A DNA stretch of 64,000 bases from UBA1573 sp034005165. GTDB lineage: Bacteria > Pseudomonadota > Alphaproteobacteria > Micavibrionales > Micavibrionaceae. The notes below the pieces were generated by a model. The model ran no database searches and was not told the DNA's origin. It worked only from the letters and a program-made list of their open reading frames with translations. Numbering within the stretch: the stretch's first letter is position 1; each line of letters starts with the position of its first letter. A program made the translations under genes and the position numbers. The DNA lies in assembly GCA_034005165.1 (NCBI GenBank), contig JAVEVE010000003.1:1-64000 (forward strand), written 5' to 3'. Positions 16,415 through 25,360 of this stretch are shown here, piece by piece.

Positions 16415-16705
16415 CTATGCCGCCTCAACCATAACCTCGATGCTGGCCACAGCCGAAATATAGGCCGGAAATTTCTGTGCACCTTGCAAAAACTCGACAA
16501 GCCCGACTTTTGCTTTATCGACAAGACGCTGCAAAATATCGACACGTGGACACGGGACATCAGCGATCTGGTCCTCTCCGCTCCGGAAAATCAACCCGCC
16601 CCTGTGAACTTCAATCACCAGAGGTAAATCTTTCGGCAGGCTTTGCGGAACAATCACGACAATCGAATTATTCTCGCCAAGCAAGAAATCACACTCTTGA
16701 AACAC
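16415..16705 (-). CDS. Small unknown protein preceded by a strong hairpin
   Basis: The reading frame is open further upstream, but the best start is the GTG at 16705, which follows GGAGAAGG at the right distance. From there the 96-residue product reads MFQECDFLLGENNSIVVIVP at its start and ends in ASIEVMVEAA. It is a small, probably soluble alpha/beta protein with no known motif. Using this start removes the overlap with the SDR gene upstream. The ribosome binding site lies at the foot of an 11-bp perfect hairpin (16714-16738), so translation may be regulated. The N-terminal extension in the longer frame is rich in Cys, Arg and Phe and looks untranslated. Confidence 0.6.
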   Translation of the reverse strand: MFQECDFLLGENNSIVVIVPQSLPKDLPLVIEVHRGGLIFRSGEDQIADVPCPRVDILQRLVDKAKVGLVEFLQGAQKFPAYISAVASIEVMVEAA

Positions 16706-16713
16706 ACACCTTC

Positions 16714-16738
16714 TCCATATTGGTTCACAACCAATATG
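16714..16738 (-). promoter_or_regulatory. Perfect 11-bp hairpin directly upstream of a ribosome binding site
   Basis: CCATATTGGTT and AACCAATATGG flank a 3-base loop. On the minus strand the 3' arm ends in TATGG and runs straight into AGAAGG, so the last bases of the stem are part of the GGAG site of the 96-residue gene. It could be an RNA element that hides the ribosome binding site, or a DNA operator dyad. There is no T-run, so it is not a terminator. Confidence 0.5.
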
Positions 16739-16779
16739 GCAGAGGAGTCTTAAAAAGCGATTAACCGTAAAACGGCAGA

Positions 16780-17511
16780 TTACAGGGAAAAATCCTCGGG
16801 AACAACCAACTCGCCATGACGCGAACAAGATGGCAATGCCAATTGAAGAAACATAGGAGCAATCTGCTCAGGAGTCCGCAAATCGCTGCCCTGATAACCG
16901 CCAGGAAACACCTGACGAAGTATTTCAGTATCTACTGCTCCGGGGCGTATCATGTTGATACGTAGATTTGTTTTCTTGGTTTCTTCAGCCCATGTTTTAA
17001 AGAGAAACATGACTGCAGCCTTGCTGACTCCATACTGACCGTTGAATGCAGTTGCATTTACACCCATCCCCGAACCCGTGACCATTGCCCGCCCTGCATC
17101 AGATGCTTTTAAAAGCGGCTCAAGTGTACGGATCATCTGCACATTCGACAACACATTCGTTGTATATATGTTTTTCCAGTCTTTTATTTTGGAATGGGAC
17201 ACAGGTGTTTGCTCACCCAGAATACCGGCATTCGCGACAAAAATATCCAGCTTACCGAACCGATGTAAAATAGTAGGCCCCAAAGCCTCGAGATCGTCAA
17301 TCTTCGTGATATCAAACGGCATCAACGTCACATACCCGTCACCAAACTCCGAGCGAATAGCATCATCAGTCTCTTCAAGTCCGGCTTTAGATCGCGCCAA
17401 TAAAATGACATGCGCACCTTCAGCAACAAACAACTTCGCCACAGCAGCACCAATGCCACGCGATGCCCCGGTAATCAATGCCACACGATTTTCTAATTTT
17501 CCGCCACTCAT
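16780..17511 (-). CDS. SDR-family NAD(P)-dependent oxidoreductase
   Basis: This 243-residue classical short-chain dehydrogenase has TGASRGIG (14-21) for the dinucleotide, NAG (94-96), Ser147, and the catalytic pair Tyr160/Lys164 (YGVSK). The substrate cannot be told; the closest overall appearance is of the FabG-like or YciK-like uncharacterised members. The start ATG lies immediately after the purF stop codon with no gap, so it is the distal gene of a cvpA-purF-SDR unit. This order (purF followed by an SDR) also occurs in other alphaproteobacteria. No truncation is visible. Confidence 0.9.
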   Translation of the reverse strand: MSGGKLENRVALITGASRGIGAAVAKLFVAEGAHVILLARSKAGLEETDDAIRSEFGDGYVTLMPFDITKIDDLEALGPTILHRFGKLDIFVANAGILGEQTPVSHSKIKDWKNIYTTNVLSNVQMIRTLEPLLKASDAGRAMVTGSGMGVNATAFNGQYGVSKAAVMFLFKTWAEETKKTNLRINMIRPGAVDTEILRQVFPGGYQGSDLRTPEQIAPMFLQLALPSCSRHGELVVPEDFSL

Positions 17512-18942
17512 CTAACAAGCCTTTTTCTGCATCATCTGATCCACAAGCTCGACAGGATAATCCCCCGTAAAGCACGCATCACAATATTGCGGGCTTTTGG
17601 CATTACGACCGCTCTCGCCCATTGCGCGATACAATCCGTCATCCGAAATGAAAGCCAATGAGTCGACACGGATAAAATCAGCTATCTCCTGAACGCTATG
17701 GGATGAAGCCAATAAATCCTCACGAGACGGTGTATCAATCCCGTAGAAACATCCATGCGTAATTGGCGGAGACGAAATACGCATATGCACTTCCATAGCA
17801 CCTGCCTGACGCATCATCTCGACAATTTTACGGGATGTTGTTCCACGCACAATGGAGTCATCAACCAGAACAATACGCTTACCTTCCACAACCCCGCGAT
17901 TGCCGTTATGCTTACGCTTCACGCCCAAGTGCCGGATTTTTTGTGTCGGCTCGATAAAAGTTCGCCCGACATAGTGGTTACGGATTATCCCCAACTCAAA
18001 CGGAAGATCTGCTTCTTGCGCAAATCCGATGGCAGCAGGTACACCACTATCAGGAACCGGGACAACAAGATCTGCATCACATGGAGATTCTTGTGCTAAA
18101 ACAGCACCGATTTTTTTACGCATACTGTATACAGATTTACCCTCAACAATTGAATCGGGGCGCGCAAAATAAATATATTCAAATATACAAAAACGTGATG
18201 GCGCAGCATCAAACGGACGATGACTTTGAATACCTTCCTTGGAGATCACAACCAGCTCGCCCGGCTCGATATCACGCACATAATCAGCACCTATAATATC
18301 AAGAGCACAGGTCTCAGATGCCAGAATATGTGCATCGCCCAACTTGCCCAAAACCAGAGGACGGAATCCATACGGATCACGGACACCGATCATACGACCT
18401 TCGGCAAAACAAATCAGGGAGTAAGCCCCTTCAATCTGTTTCAAGGACTCGGTCAACCGCTCCAGAACAGTTTTCTTCTTGGACAACGCGACCAGATGGA
18501 TAATGACTTCGGTATCGCTGGTGCACTGAAAAATTGCCCCATGATCTATCAGCTCGTTTCTGATTTTAACAGCATTGGTCAAATTGCCGTTATGCGCGAC
18601 CGTAAATCCTCCAAAAGACAATTCGGCATAAAGCGGCTGAACATTTCGAAGCAATGTCTCGCCTGTTGTGGCATAACGATTATGCCCGACAGCACAATCA
18701 CCCGACAAACGCGCAACTATATTGGCGTCATTAAAAATATCATCGACCAAACCCAAGCCCCGGTGCACAATAAACGCACCACCGTTCTTGCTTTCGTCAT
18801 ATGACACAATCCCTGAAGATTCTTGCCCGCGATGCTGTAAAGCATGAAGCCCCAACGCTGTCAGCGTTGAGGCATCTTCATGTCCGAAAATTCCGAACAC
18901 ACCGCATTCTTCATGCATCTTATCATCTGAATATTTAATCAT
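17512..18942 (-). CDS. purF: Amidophosphoribosyltransferase
   Basis: This enzyme commits PRPP to purine synthesis by transferring the amide nitrogen of glutamine. The nucleophile of the glutaminase domain is the Cys in EECGVFGIFGHED, residue 13 from the preferred ATG at 18942. A short propeptide would be cleaved to expose it, as in the Bacillus-type enzyme. The PRPP-binding loop VLVDDSIVRGTTS is intact. The C-terminal CDACFTGDYP resembles the cysteine motif that binds a [4Fe-4S] cluster in Bacillus-type PurF, and this one is probably of that class. A longer frame begins at 18972, but the ATG at 18942 keeps only an 8-base overlap with cvpA. It is co-transcribed with cvpA and the SDR gene. Confidence 0.96.
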   Translation of the reverse strand: MIKYSDDKMHEECGVFGIFGHEDASTLTALGLHALQHRGQESSGIVSYDESKNGGAFIVHRGLGLVDDIFNDANIVARLSGDCAVGHNRYATTGETLLRNVQPLYAELSFGGFTVAHNGNLTNAVKIRNELIDHGAIFQCTSDTEVIIHLVALSKKKTVLERLTESLKQIEGAYSLICFAEGRMIGVRDPYGFRPLVLGKLGDAHILASETCALDIIGADYVRDIEPGELVVISKEGIQSHRPFDAAPSRFCIFEYIYFARPDSIVEGKSVYSMRKKIGAVLAQESPCDADLVVPVPDSGVPAAIGFAQEADLPFELGIIRNHYVGRTFIEPTQKIRHLGVKRKHNGNRGVVEGKRIVLVDDSIVRGTTSRKIVEMMRQAGAMEVHMRISSPPITHGCFYGIDTPSREDLLASSHSVQEIADFIRVDSLAFISDDGLYRAMGESGRNAKSPQYCDACFTGDYPVELVDQMMQKKAC

Positions 18943-19666
18943 TATATTTCGTCCGACTTTCCGGCTTATCATCAGGTTTGATTTGGTCGATCAGAGAGTT
19001 AAGCCCATCTCTCGCGTTTTCATCATATCCGTCCTGAGCAGCAGCCTCATTTTTCTGGTCATTACTCAGACGTTTATCACCCAACACATCAATCTGGTGC
19101 AACTTATCCCGCGCAACTTCAGCTGTCTTTTTAGCATCCTCGCTCTTCGGCAAAAACCCTGACAACCAATTCGAAACACCCTCTACATAAAAAATCGTCT
19201 GGGAATTCGCCAGCCATTCCTTTTTATTTTCATCCGGCAAAAAAGCATGGAACGGCAAATAGACAAGCCCCAGAAGCAATGCCCCACGGGCCACACCAAA
19301 AAACACACCTAATGTCCGGTCAATCGCCCCAAGTCCGATTGCATGCGCACTGGATGCCAGGAAATGACTTGCCACCTGCAACAACATAAACACCCCGACA
19401 AACACCATGGCATAGGCGGCAACATCAGAAACCAGAGCCATTGAAATGACGTCAAATAACTTGTCCGGTTCCGTACCATCAACAATCCCGAACCAATCGC
19501 GAACCATCGGTTTCAAATTATCACCCAGCAGTAAGGCAGCCATAGCGCCACCCAACACCCCGACAACAGTCAAGGCTTCACGAATAAAGCCGCGATAAAA
19601 GGAAACACCGGCAGAAATCAAAAGGACAATGACAACGCCGATATCGACTAGAGCAGAAATAGACAT
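18935..19666 (-). CDS. cvpA: CvpA family membrane protein
   Basis: The 243-residue product has four membrane helices in its N-terminal two thirds (about 7-24, 30-48, 77-100, 115-135). The family pattern is present: VDIGVVIVLLISAGVSFYRG near the start and an IGLGAIDRTLGVFFGVARG helix. The C-terminal 70 residues are charged and cytoplasmic. CvpA proteins are needed for colicin V export in E. coli and for envelope homeostasis more generally, but the molecular role is unsettled. The gene precedes purF with an 8-base overlap, the classic cvpA-purF pairing. Confidence 0.92.
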   Translation of the reverse strand: MSISALVDIGVVIVLLISAGVSFYRGFIREALTVVGVLGGAMAALLLGDNLKPMVRDWFGIVDGTEPDKLFDVISMALVSDVAAYAMVFVGVFMLLQVASHFLASSAHAIGLGAIDRTLGVFFGVARGALLLGLVYLPFHAFLPDENKKEWLANSQTIFYVEGVSNWLSGFLPKSEDAKKTAEVARDKLHQIDVLGDKRLSNDQKNEAAAQDGYDENARDGLNSLIDQIKPDDKPESRTKYND

Positions 19667-19730
19667 AATATAAACCTGATAGAGCTATGGATGCCCTGAT
19701 TAGATAAGCGAAATCAGTTGCTTTTGCAAG

Positions 19731-20531
19731 TTACCTCTCGGCTTTTTGGACAACAGCCTGATAAAAAGAATCAAATATAGCCCTGTTCAGAGGATTGGTC
19801 TCACGACCCCACTCAGGATGCCACTGAACCCCAAGACAGAACGTTGTCGCGTCTGCCGCCGTGGCTGCCTCGATTGTCCCGTCTTCAGCCAAAGCCTCAA
19901 TTCGCAGCGCATCACCGGGTCGATGGATTGCCTGCTCATGCAAGGAGTTGATCCTGTGATGTCGGCCGATGCCTGCTTGCAAACAAATGTCGGCCAGCAG
20001 CCCTCCTTCTGCGATCTCGACTGCGTGAACATCACGAAATTCGTCCTGTTCGGATATCGCAACTTTTGGGGCGCGATGATCAAATCGGCCATCTATTTCA
20101 TGCAGACGAGGATACAGACTTCCGCCATAAGCTACATTCATTTCCTGAAATCCTCGACAAATAGCCAATAACGGAACAGCCTGCCTGATAATCCGGGGAA
20201 TAAGCTCCAGATTTGTATCGTCACGATCACGATCAAACTTGTCAGGCTCCTCCACATAATCACTTCCATATCTGGCAGGATTCATATTGGACACTGCTCC
20301 GGTCAAGACCACGCCATCAATCATATCAAGCCACTGACCAATTACATCATCCAAAGAAGCCTTGCCGCGGCGCCCAACGGACGGTAAAAACAAAGGGACA
20401 CAGGAAAATGGCTCGATTACTGACAGGAGATATTGCTCCTTGACAGAGTAGCGCAGAACATCCCATCCCGCCGCCCCGTTTGGCTCTTTGGTAACAGATG
20501 TACAAATACCAATAACGGGAAGTCTAGACAT
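19731..20531 (-). CDS. puuD: Class I glutamine amidotransferase, gamma-glutamyl-GABA hydrolase type
   Basis: This member of the peptidase C26 / PuuD group hydrolyses gamma-glutamyl amides. The nucleophile lies in LAICRGFQEMNVAYGG and the catalytic His/Glu pair in GVQWHPEWGRE. The N-terminal PVIGICTSV and the VVLTGAVSN loop agree with the family. The preferred start is the ATG at 20531, about ten bases behind AAAGG, not the in-frame TTG at 20537. The true substrate could be gamma-glutamyl-GABA or another gamma-glutamyl compound, because no other putrescine genes are nearby. It is flanked by radA and cvpA on the same strand. Confidence 0.85.
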   Translation of the reverse strand: MSRLPVIGICTSVTKEPNGAAGWDVLRYSVKEQYLLSVIEPFSCVPLFLPSVGRRGKASLDDVIGQWLDMIDGVVLTGAVSNMNPARYGSDYVEEPDKFDRDRDDTNLELIPRIIRQAVPLLAICRGFQEMNVAYGGSLYPRLHEIDGRFDHRAPKVAISEQDEFRDVHAVEIAEGGLLADICLQAGIGRHHRINSLHEQAIHRPGDALRIEALAEDGTIEAATAADATTFCLGVQWHPEWGRETNPLNRAIFDSFYQAVVQKAER

Positions 20532-20555
20532 ACGCAAAAACCTTTCGGAAAAATT

Positions 20556-21956
20556 TTAAGCACGCAACCTTGGCGTAGATCCGCCCTCGCGCAGCAAAGA
20601 GGCAAGATCATCCAGATGACGGATTTCATGAACGATCAACCCGTCAATTTTGGCAGGTTTTTTCTGGGAGGACAGGCGCTCTGCCACACACCCACCAGTA
20701 AACCCTAGCTTTGCGGCTTCTTTTAGACGTTGATCCGGCTGGGAGACCGCACGCACTTCGCCTGACAACCCGACCTCCCCAAAGAACACATATTCTGAAG
20801 GAACTGGGCGCCCCTGAAGAGCGCTAATAAGAGCTGCCGCAACAGCCAAATCTGCAGCAGGCTCACTAATGCGGATACCGCCCGCCATATTGAGATAAAC
20901 CTCCGAGCCTGAGAACATCAGCCCGCAACGCGATTCAAGCACAGCCAAAATCATAGACAAGCGATTCTGATCCCATCCGATAACCGAACGGCGCGGCGCC
21001 CCATACGGCGCAGGCGCGACCAATGCCTGAACTTCCACAAGCAAGGGCCGTGTTCCTTCCATCCCGGCAAACACCGCAGATCCCGTGACATCCGGCTGAC
21101 GTTGCGATAAAAACAGGGCAGACGGGTTCGAGACTTCGGAAAGTCCCAGCTCCCCCATCTCAAACACACCAATCTCGTCAGTTGCCCCGAAACGGTTTTT
21201 AACTGTCCGAAGAATACGGAACTGGTGGCCACGATCTCCTTCGAAATAAAGAACTGTATCAACCATATGCTCAAGAACGCGAGGCCCCGCAATCTGACCA
21301 TCTTTGGTCACATGCCCAACGAAGAATGTTGCCGTTCCGGTCTTTTTGGTCAATCGGATCAATTCCTGTGCAGCCGTCCGCACCTGGGTTACAGTCCCGG
21401 GCGCACTCTCGACCGTATCGACATACATGGTCTGGATTGAGTCAATGACCAATACATCAATCGGACTATCTTCTATTGTCGCTGCAATTTCACGAACATT
21501 GGTAGCGCTCGCCAGAGCCACCGGGGCATCCGCCATACCAAGACGCGCCGCACGCAACCGCACCTGATCGACAGCTTCCTCGCCAGAGATATATACGCAG
21601 CGCAAACCTTTTTTAGCCAAAGCGCAAACCGATTGTAAAAGCAGCGTAGATTTTCCGATCCCGGGATCTCCTCCCAAAAGAATAGCACATCCAGGAACCA
21701 ATCCGCCGCCTGTCACACGATCAAACTCATCCAGCCCTGTGACCAACCGTTTCACAGGCTTGTCCTCAGACATTTTGAGACCGACCAGATCAAGAGCCTT
21801 GCCCTTCTTGCCGCCGCCCAGACCTTTCGGTGGCCCACTCTCTGTCACTTCAGCCTGAAGAGAATTCCATTCGCCACACGCATCACATTTACCGGCCCAT
21901 AAACGATGGACCGCGCCGCACGACTGACAAACATAAGAGGTTTTAGACTTGGACAT
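20556..21956 (-). CDS. radA: DNA repair protein RadA
   Basis: RadA is a RecA-like helicase that extends recombination intermediates. The N-terminal zinc finger uses Cys10, Cys13, Cys24 and Cys27. The Walker A motif is GGDPGIGKST (Lys102). The RadA-specific KNRFGATDEIGVFEM block is present, and the C-terminal Lon-like domain ends with LSGEVRAVSQPDQRLKEA. The 466 residues are a normal length. The ATG follows AGGTC. It is followed after 18 bases by the puuD-like gene. The EAL gene lies upstream with a 24-base gap, so a common transcript is possible without a functional link. Confidence 0.97.
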   Translation of the reverse strand: MSKSKTSYVCQSCGAVHRLWAGKCDACGEWNSLQAEVTESGPPKGLGGGKKGKALDLVGLKMSEDKPVKRLVTGLDEFDRVTGGGLVPGCAILLGGDPGIGKSTLLLQSVCALAKKGLRCVYISGEEAVDQVRLRAARLGMADAPVALASATNVREIAATIEDSPIDVLVIDSIQTMYVDTVESAPGTVTQVRTAAQELIRLTKKTGTATFFVGHVTKDGQIAGPRVLEHMVDTVLYFEGDRGHQFRILRTVKNRFGATDEIGVFEMGELGLSEVSNPSALFLSQRQPDVTGSAVFAGMEGTRPLLVEVQALVAPAPYGAPRRSVIGWDQNRLSMILAVLESRCGLMFSGSEVYLNMAGGIRISEPAADLAVAAALISALQGRPVPSEYVFFGEVGLSGEVRAVSQPDQRLKEAAKLGFTGGCVAERLSSQKKPAKIDGLIVHEIRHLDDLASLLREGGSTPRLRA

Positions 21957-21980
21957 GACCTGACTTTATCAGATCATGAA

Positions 21981-22802
21981 TTATACGCAAGCACGCGCAA
22001 AAAACCGGAAGGATGTGGGAGCATCAGCCGTATCATCTAAATGATAGCAAACAGGCTGTTTGGCTCTGGCCTGAGGGGTGTAAATCTGGGCAACATCAAT
22101 ACCCGCATCACGAAGTGCATAAACATATGAATCCTGATTGCCATGGGCTTGCTTGGATACCCCTTCCAAAACCAGTATCTTCTCGGGATACGCCTGCCGA
22201 TATGCAGCAATTGTTGTCGAAACGCCTTCCCAATCCCCATCCTGAAACCTATCTCCGACACTGTGATCAAATTTGACGATATCCGCGTACGGAATTAACT
22301 GCTCGAAACGAGCAACCATTTCATCATCAAACGGATTAAAATCATCTATCGCTATCCGGAAACCCATTTGGCGGATACGCCCCAGAATCTCCAAATCTGC
22401 ACCATCGGGAATCGCAGCATGTTCGGTAATCTCGAGAACGATATCGGACTTGTTATAAAATCCAAGCTCTGAGGCAATTAGACTGGCCCTCGCAGCAAAG
22501 TCGGCATTAAGAGCAGTTGAAAGATCAATATTAAAAGAGAACGTCCTGATTCCTTCTTTTCTCATCATCGCCAAAGCCTGACGGAACAAATACACATCAG
22601 TTTCGGTGGAATGATCCATATCCCGAACGTTGCGGAAAAAATCTTCGCAATTATGGTGATTAAACAAAACTTCGCATGCCGGAAAATCACCTCCCGACGC
22701 GCCAATCCGGTGGAACTCTTCGTAGCGGAACATGGGTCTCCCTTGTCCATTAGTGTTGGCAGCTTCAAAATACTGACGAAGATTGACAATACTCGAATTC
22801 AC
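21981..22802 (-). CDS. Divergent EAL-domain protein
   Basis: This 273-residue stand-alone EAL domain has no GGDEF, membrane or sensor part. The normal catalytic landmarks are recognisable but altered. EAL reads CEVL, the metal-binding Asn is in FNIDLS, ELTES reads EITEH, DDFGTG reads DDFNPF, KID reads VKFDHS and AEGVE reads LEGVS. The acidic and lysine residues needed for c-di-GMP hydrolysis appear to be kept, but the loop after DDF, important for dimerisation and metal binding, has changed. The protein may therefore be a weak phosphodiesterase or a c-di-GMP receptor. The start is GTG behind GAGGAA. The gene lies between the heparinase-like gene and radA. Confidence 0.82.
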   Translation of the reverse strand: MNSSIVNLRQYFEAANTNGQGRPMFRYEEFHRIGASGGDFPACEVLFNHHNCEDFFRNVRDMDHSTETDVYLFRQALAMMRKEGIRTFSFNIDLSTALNADFAARASLIASELGFYNKSDIVLEITEHAAIPDGADLEILGRIRQMGFRIAIDDFNPFDDEMVARFEQLIPYADIVKFDHSVGDRFQDGDWEGVSTTIAAYRQAYPEKILVLEGVSKQAHGNQDSYVYALRDAGIDVAQIYTPQARAKQPVCYHLDDTADAPTSFRFFARACV

Positions 22803-22868
22803 GCAGTTCCTCGCTGTTCTTTTTTGTTATTATTCAAATGAGAACAGAATCGGAAAAAATATACAAGA

Positions 22869-22896
22869 AAAACCGTCAAGCAGATGAAAAACGGTG
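22869..22896 (-). terminator. Weak terminator after the heparinase-like gene
   Basis: On the minus strand the arms ACCGT (22891-22895) and ACGGT (22872-22876) flank a 14-base loop and are followed by TTTTTCTTG. The stem is short, so efficiency is doubtful. It lies 4 bases past the stop codon at 22900. Confidence 0.4.
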
Positions 22897-22899
22897 AGT

Positions 22900-24579
22900 T
22901 TACTCGCGGCGCAAAGCCCATTTTACCTGACATTCTGGACCGTCCATTCCGGTTTTGAGCACCAGCTGGCGTGTTTTCTGAGGTTTAAGGCCCGCCCCCA
23001 GATAAAGACTCTCTTCTAAAGACAGCTTGGCACCGACCCCGTAAAAGCGCCAACTACTCCCCGAAGGTAGAGTGAGAACCACATCCTGTTCATCGCGCAC
23101 GCCCGAAAGCTGAACCTTAGGGTGCAAATGAAACCGCAACGTTACCGCGTGAGATTTTCCTGCATCAAGAACCGAAGTCAATGTATCCTCACCTCTTAAG
23201 TCATGCCCGCCATCTGTCAAAAACAAACGTCGACGATGCGTCACGCCAAAAGACGCCAAATACCCTTCATGAGCAGCATCCAGCAAACAGGCCTGTTTAT
23301 TCTCCGTCCGTTGACAGATAATATCCTTGAAATGTCCGTCAATAGACCTGTCCTGTTGCATCTCATGAACGGGACGCCCATCCAGAACCAGCGTGTTATG
23401 CGCGGCTGTATGGCGTAAGATCTGCTGCCAGTCATCATGGGTCGGATGGCCGCCACAATGGGTAAATATCCGATCGCGACCATAAAGAAATTCAAAAGAC
23501 AAGGGGGCAGAATGCCATTGCTTATCGTAAGGCGAGGCCGGGCAGGAGCTATTGTCCATCATCAGGAAAGAGCGCCCGACCATCACACGCTCAAACCCTC
23601 CAAGGCCAGAGCCTTTCATCGGGCGTTTTGAGCCGCGGATTTGTGATAGAACAGAGTCAATTTCATTAACTTCGCCTTCTTGCCCGCCATGATGAAGGCC
23701 TAATCTCCGGTCAGGATAACAGAAAAACCTGAGAGCTGGCCCCATACGTTCAATCGCCGACTGCAAAGGTTTTGGAACAGGAAGCTCTGCCCGATTCAAT
23801 GCATACCGCAAATCCAGAAAAAGACGCGCGCACTCCAACAAGTTTTCTGGAGACCCACTCACATGAAGGCCTTCTGATGTTATCTGCTTTGGTATCTCCT
23901 TCAGAATAACCTCAAAACCTTGCAGGATCCATGCATCTCGTCCAGGAAATGACAGTCCGGCATAAACAAGACCCCGCGCTGCGCGCAGTAACGGCAAGCC
24001 ACTTAATCCTGCGGGGAATGTACGGGACAAGTGCCGTGCTTGACGGTTCAAGGAACAAAAATACCGCGTCTGGAAATCCTCATCTGCACTCCCGCAGAAA
24101 AAATCATAAAAGGACAGCCACATCGCAATACGTTGCCCCATTACATCCGGATGCCAAAGCTTTGCGTCCCAACGATCATATTCGGTCAACCAGTAATCAA
24201 CCATCTGGCGCGCTAATTTACGGGTTGCGTCTCCTCCCGCCGCACGCAAGTCCCTTAACCACAAAAATCCGTGAACGTGTGACCGCCACGCATCCTGCTC
24301 TCCCGCAATAGACCAGAAATTCCGATCCATCGCCAGACTGGTTCCGAACCCGCGCATCACCCCGCCAATCATCATCCGTCCGTTATCGGCATTCCCCGAC
24401 CATGGGTCTGTCAACCGCACACTCAATCGGTCAGGAAACTCCCCGCTAGAGAGCAGCCAATGATAAAACGGCGTCCGACATGCCACTTGACCGGCCTGCG
24501 TCTTCAAGCTTTTGATTTGCCTGATTAAATTAACTTCTCTCAGGTTGACATCTTTCTGAGCCCCCGCCAGCATAAGCAC
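22900..24579 (-). CDS. Heparinase II/III family protein
   Basis: The 559-residue protein has the two-part structure of the family. A helical toroid N-terminal region (about 30-330) contains YHWLLSSGEFPDRLSVRLTDPWSGN and the FYDFFCGSADEDF block. A C-terminal beta-sandwich follows, with GFERVMVGRSFLMMDNSSCPASP and the catalytic-region signature HCGGHPTHDDWQQILRHTAAHNTL. Such proteins in alphaproteobacteria sit between rpe and purH or rsmB and probably act on uronic-acid polymers or envelope glycans; the substrate is unknown. The start GTG is directly adjacent to the rpe stop, behind GGAG, indicating translational coupling. No signal peptide is visible, so the location is unclear. Confidence 0.9.
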   Translation of the reverse strand: MLMLAGAQKDVNLREVNLIRQIKSLKTQAGQVACRTPFYHWLLSSGEFPDRLSVRLTDPWSGNADNGRMMIGGVMRGFGTSLAMDRNFWSIAGEQDAWRSHVHGFLWLRDLRAAGGDATRKLARQMVDYWLTEYDRWDAKLWHPDVMGQRIAMWLSFYDFFCGSADEDFQTRYFCSLNRQARHLSRTFPAGLSGLPLLRAARGLVYAGLSFPGRDAWILQGFEVILKEIPKQITSEGLHVSGSPENLLECARLFLDLRYALNRAELPVPKPLQSAIERMGPALRFFCYPDRRLGLHHGGQEGEVNEIDSVLSQIRGSKRPMKGSGLGGFERVMVGRSFLMMDNSSCPASPYDKQWHSAPLSFEFLYGRDRIFTHCGGHPTHDDWQQILRHTAAHNTLVLDGRPVHEMQQDRSIDGHFKDIICQRTENKQACLLDAAHEGYLASFGVTHRRRLFLTDGGHDLRGEDTLTSVLDAGKSHAVTLRFHLHPKVQLSGVRDEQDVVLTLPSGSSWRFYGVGAKLSLEESLYLGAGLKPQKTRQLVLKTGMDGPECQVKWALRRE

Positions 24580-25233
24580 TTACTCTCCCCGCAAAGATTG
24601 AATTGCCGTTGAGTAAGAATCCGCCCCTCCCTTAAAGACGTAGCTTCCTGCGACAAGAACATTAGCGCCCGCGGCTATCACATCTTTAGCAGTCCTGTCA
24701 TTGACCCCGCCGTCAATCTCGAGATCAATTGCGCGGCCTGTCGCCTCAATCATCGCCTTGGCTTCACGTACTTTATCGAGAAGCGGGATAAAAGATTGTC
24801 CGCCGAACCCTGGGTTCACAGTCATAATCAGGATTAAATCAACCAGATCCATAACATGCGCAATGGCAGAAACAGGCGTTGCAGGATTAAGAGAAACTCC
24901 TGCTTTTTTCCCCAGCGCCTTGATCGTTTGCAATGTTCTATGCAAATGTGGGCCAGCCTCGGGATGCACGGTAATGATATCAGCTCCTGCATCGGCAAAA
25001 TCCTTGAGAAACAAATCCACAGGCGAAATCATCAGATGAACATCGAATGTCTTTCTTGTGTGCGGGCGTAACGCTTTCACAACAGCAGGACCGATGGTGA
25101 TATTCGGGACAAAATGACCATCCATAACATCAATATGGATATAGTCGGCACCGGCAGCATCAATTGCTCGGACTTCTTCTCCCAGACGGGCAAAATCAGC
25201 CGATAAAATCGATGGAGAGATTAGAATAGACAT
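24580..25233 (-). CDS. rpe: Ribulose-phosphate 3-epimerase
   Basis: This enzyme interconverts ribulose 5-phosphate and xylulose 5-phosphate in the pentose phosphate pathway. The TIM-barrel motifs are all present: ISPSILSADF at the start, HIDVMDGHFVPNITIGP, HLMISPVDLFL, MTVNPGFGGQSFIP and EIDGGVNDRTA. The preferred start is the ATG at 25233. The frame extends seven codons to a TTG at 25254, but the family begins at SILISPSIL. The heparinase-like gene follows without a gap, forming a two-gene operon. Confidence 0.96.
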   Translation of the reverse strand: MSILISPSILSADFARLGEEVRAIDAAGADYIHIDVMDGHFVPNITIGPAVVKALRPHTRKTFDVHLMISPVDLFLKDFADAGADIITVHPEAGPHLHRTLQTIKALGKKAGVSLNPATPVSAIAHVMDLVDLILIMTVNPGFGGQSFIPLLDKVREAKAMIEATGRAIDLEIDGGVNDRTAKDVIAAGANVLVAGSYVFKGGADSYSTAIQSLRGE

Positions 25234-25360
25234 AACGGGTCGCTTTTCGGACAAAAAAGGAGGGGCAAATCACTGTTCTATCACTATAAAACAGTGCGAA
25301 TCACCCGCGCAAGACTTTTTGTCAGAAAAGCGAATCGAAATTCAGAAGTAATTTGCAGGA

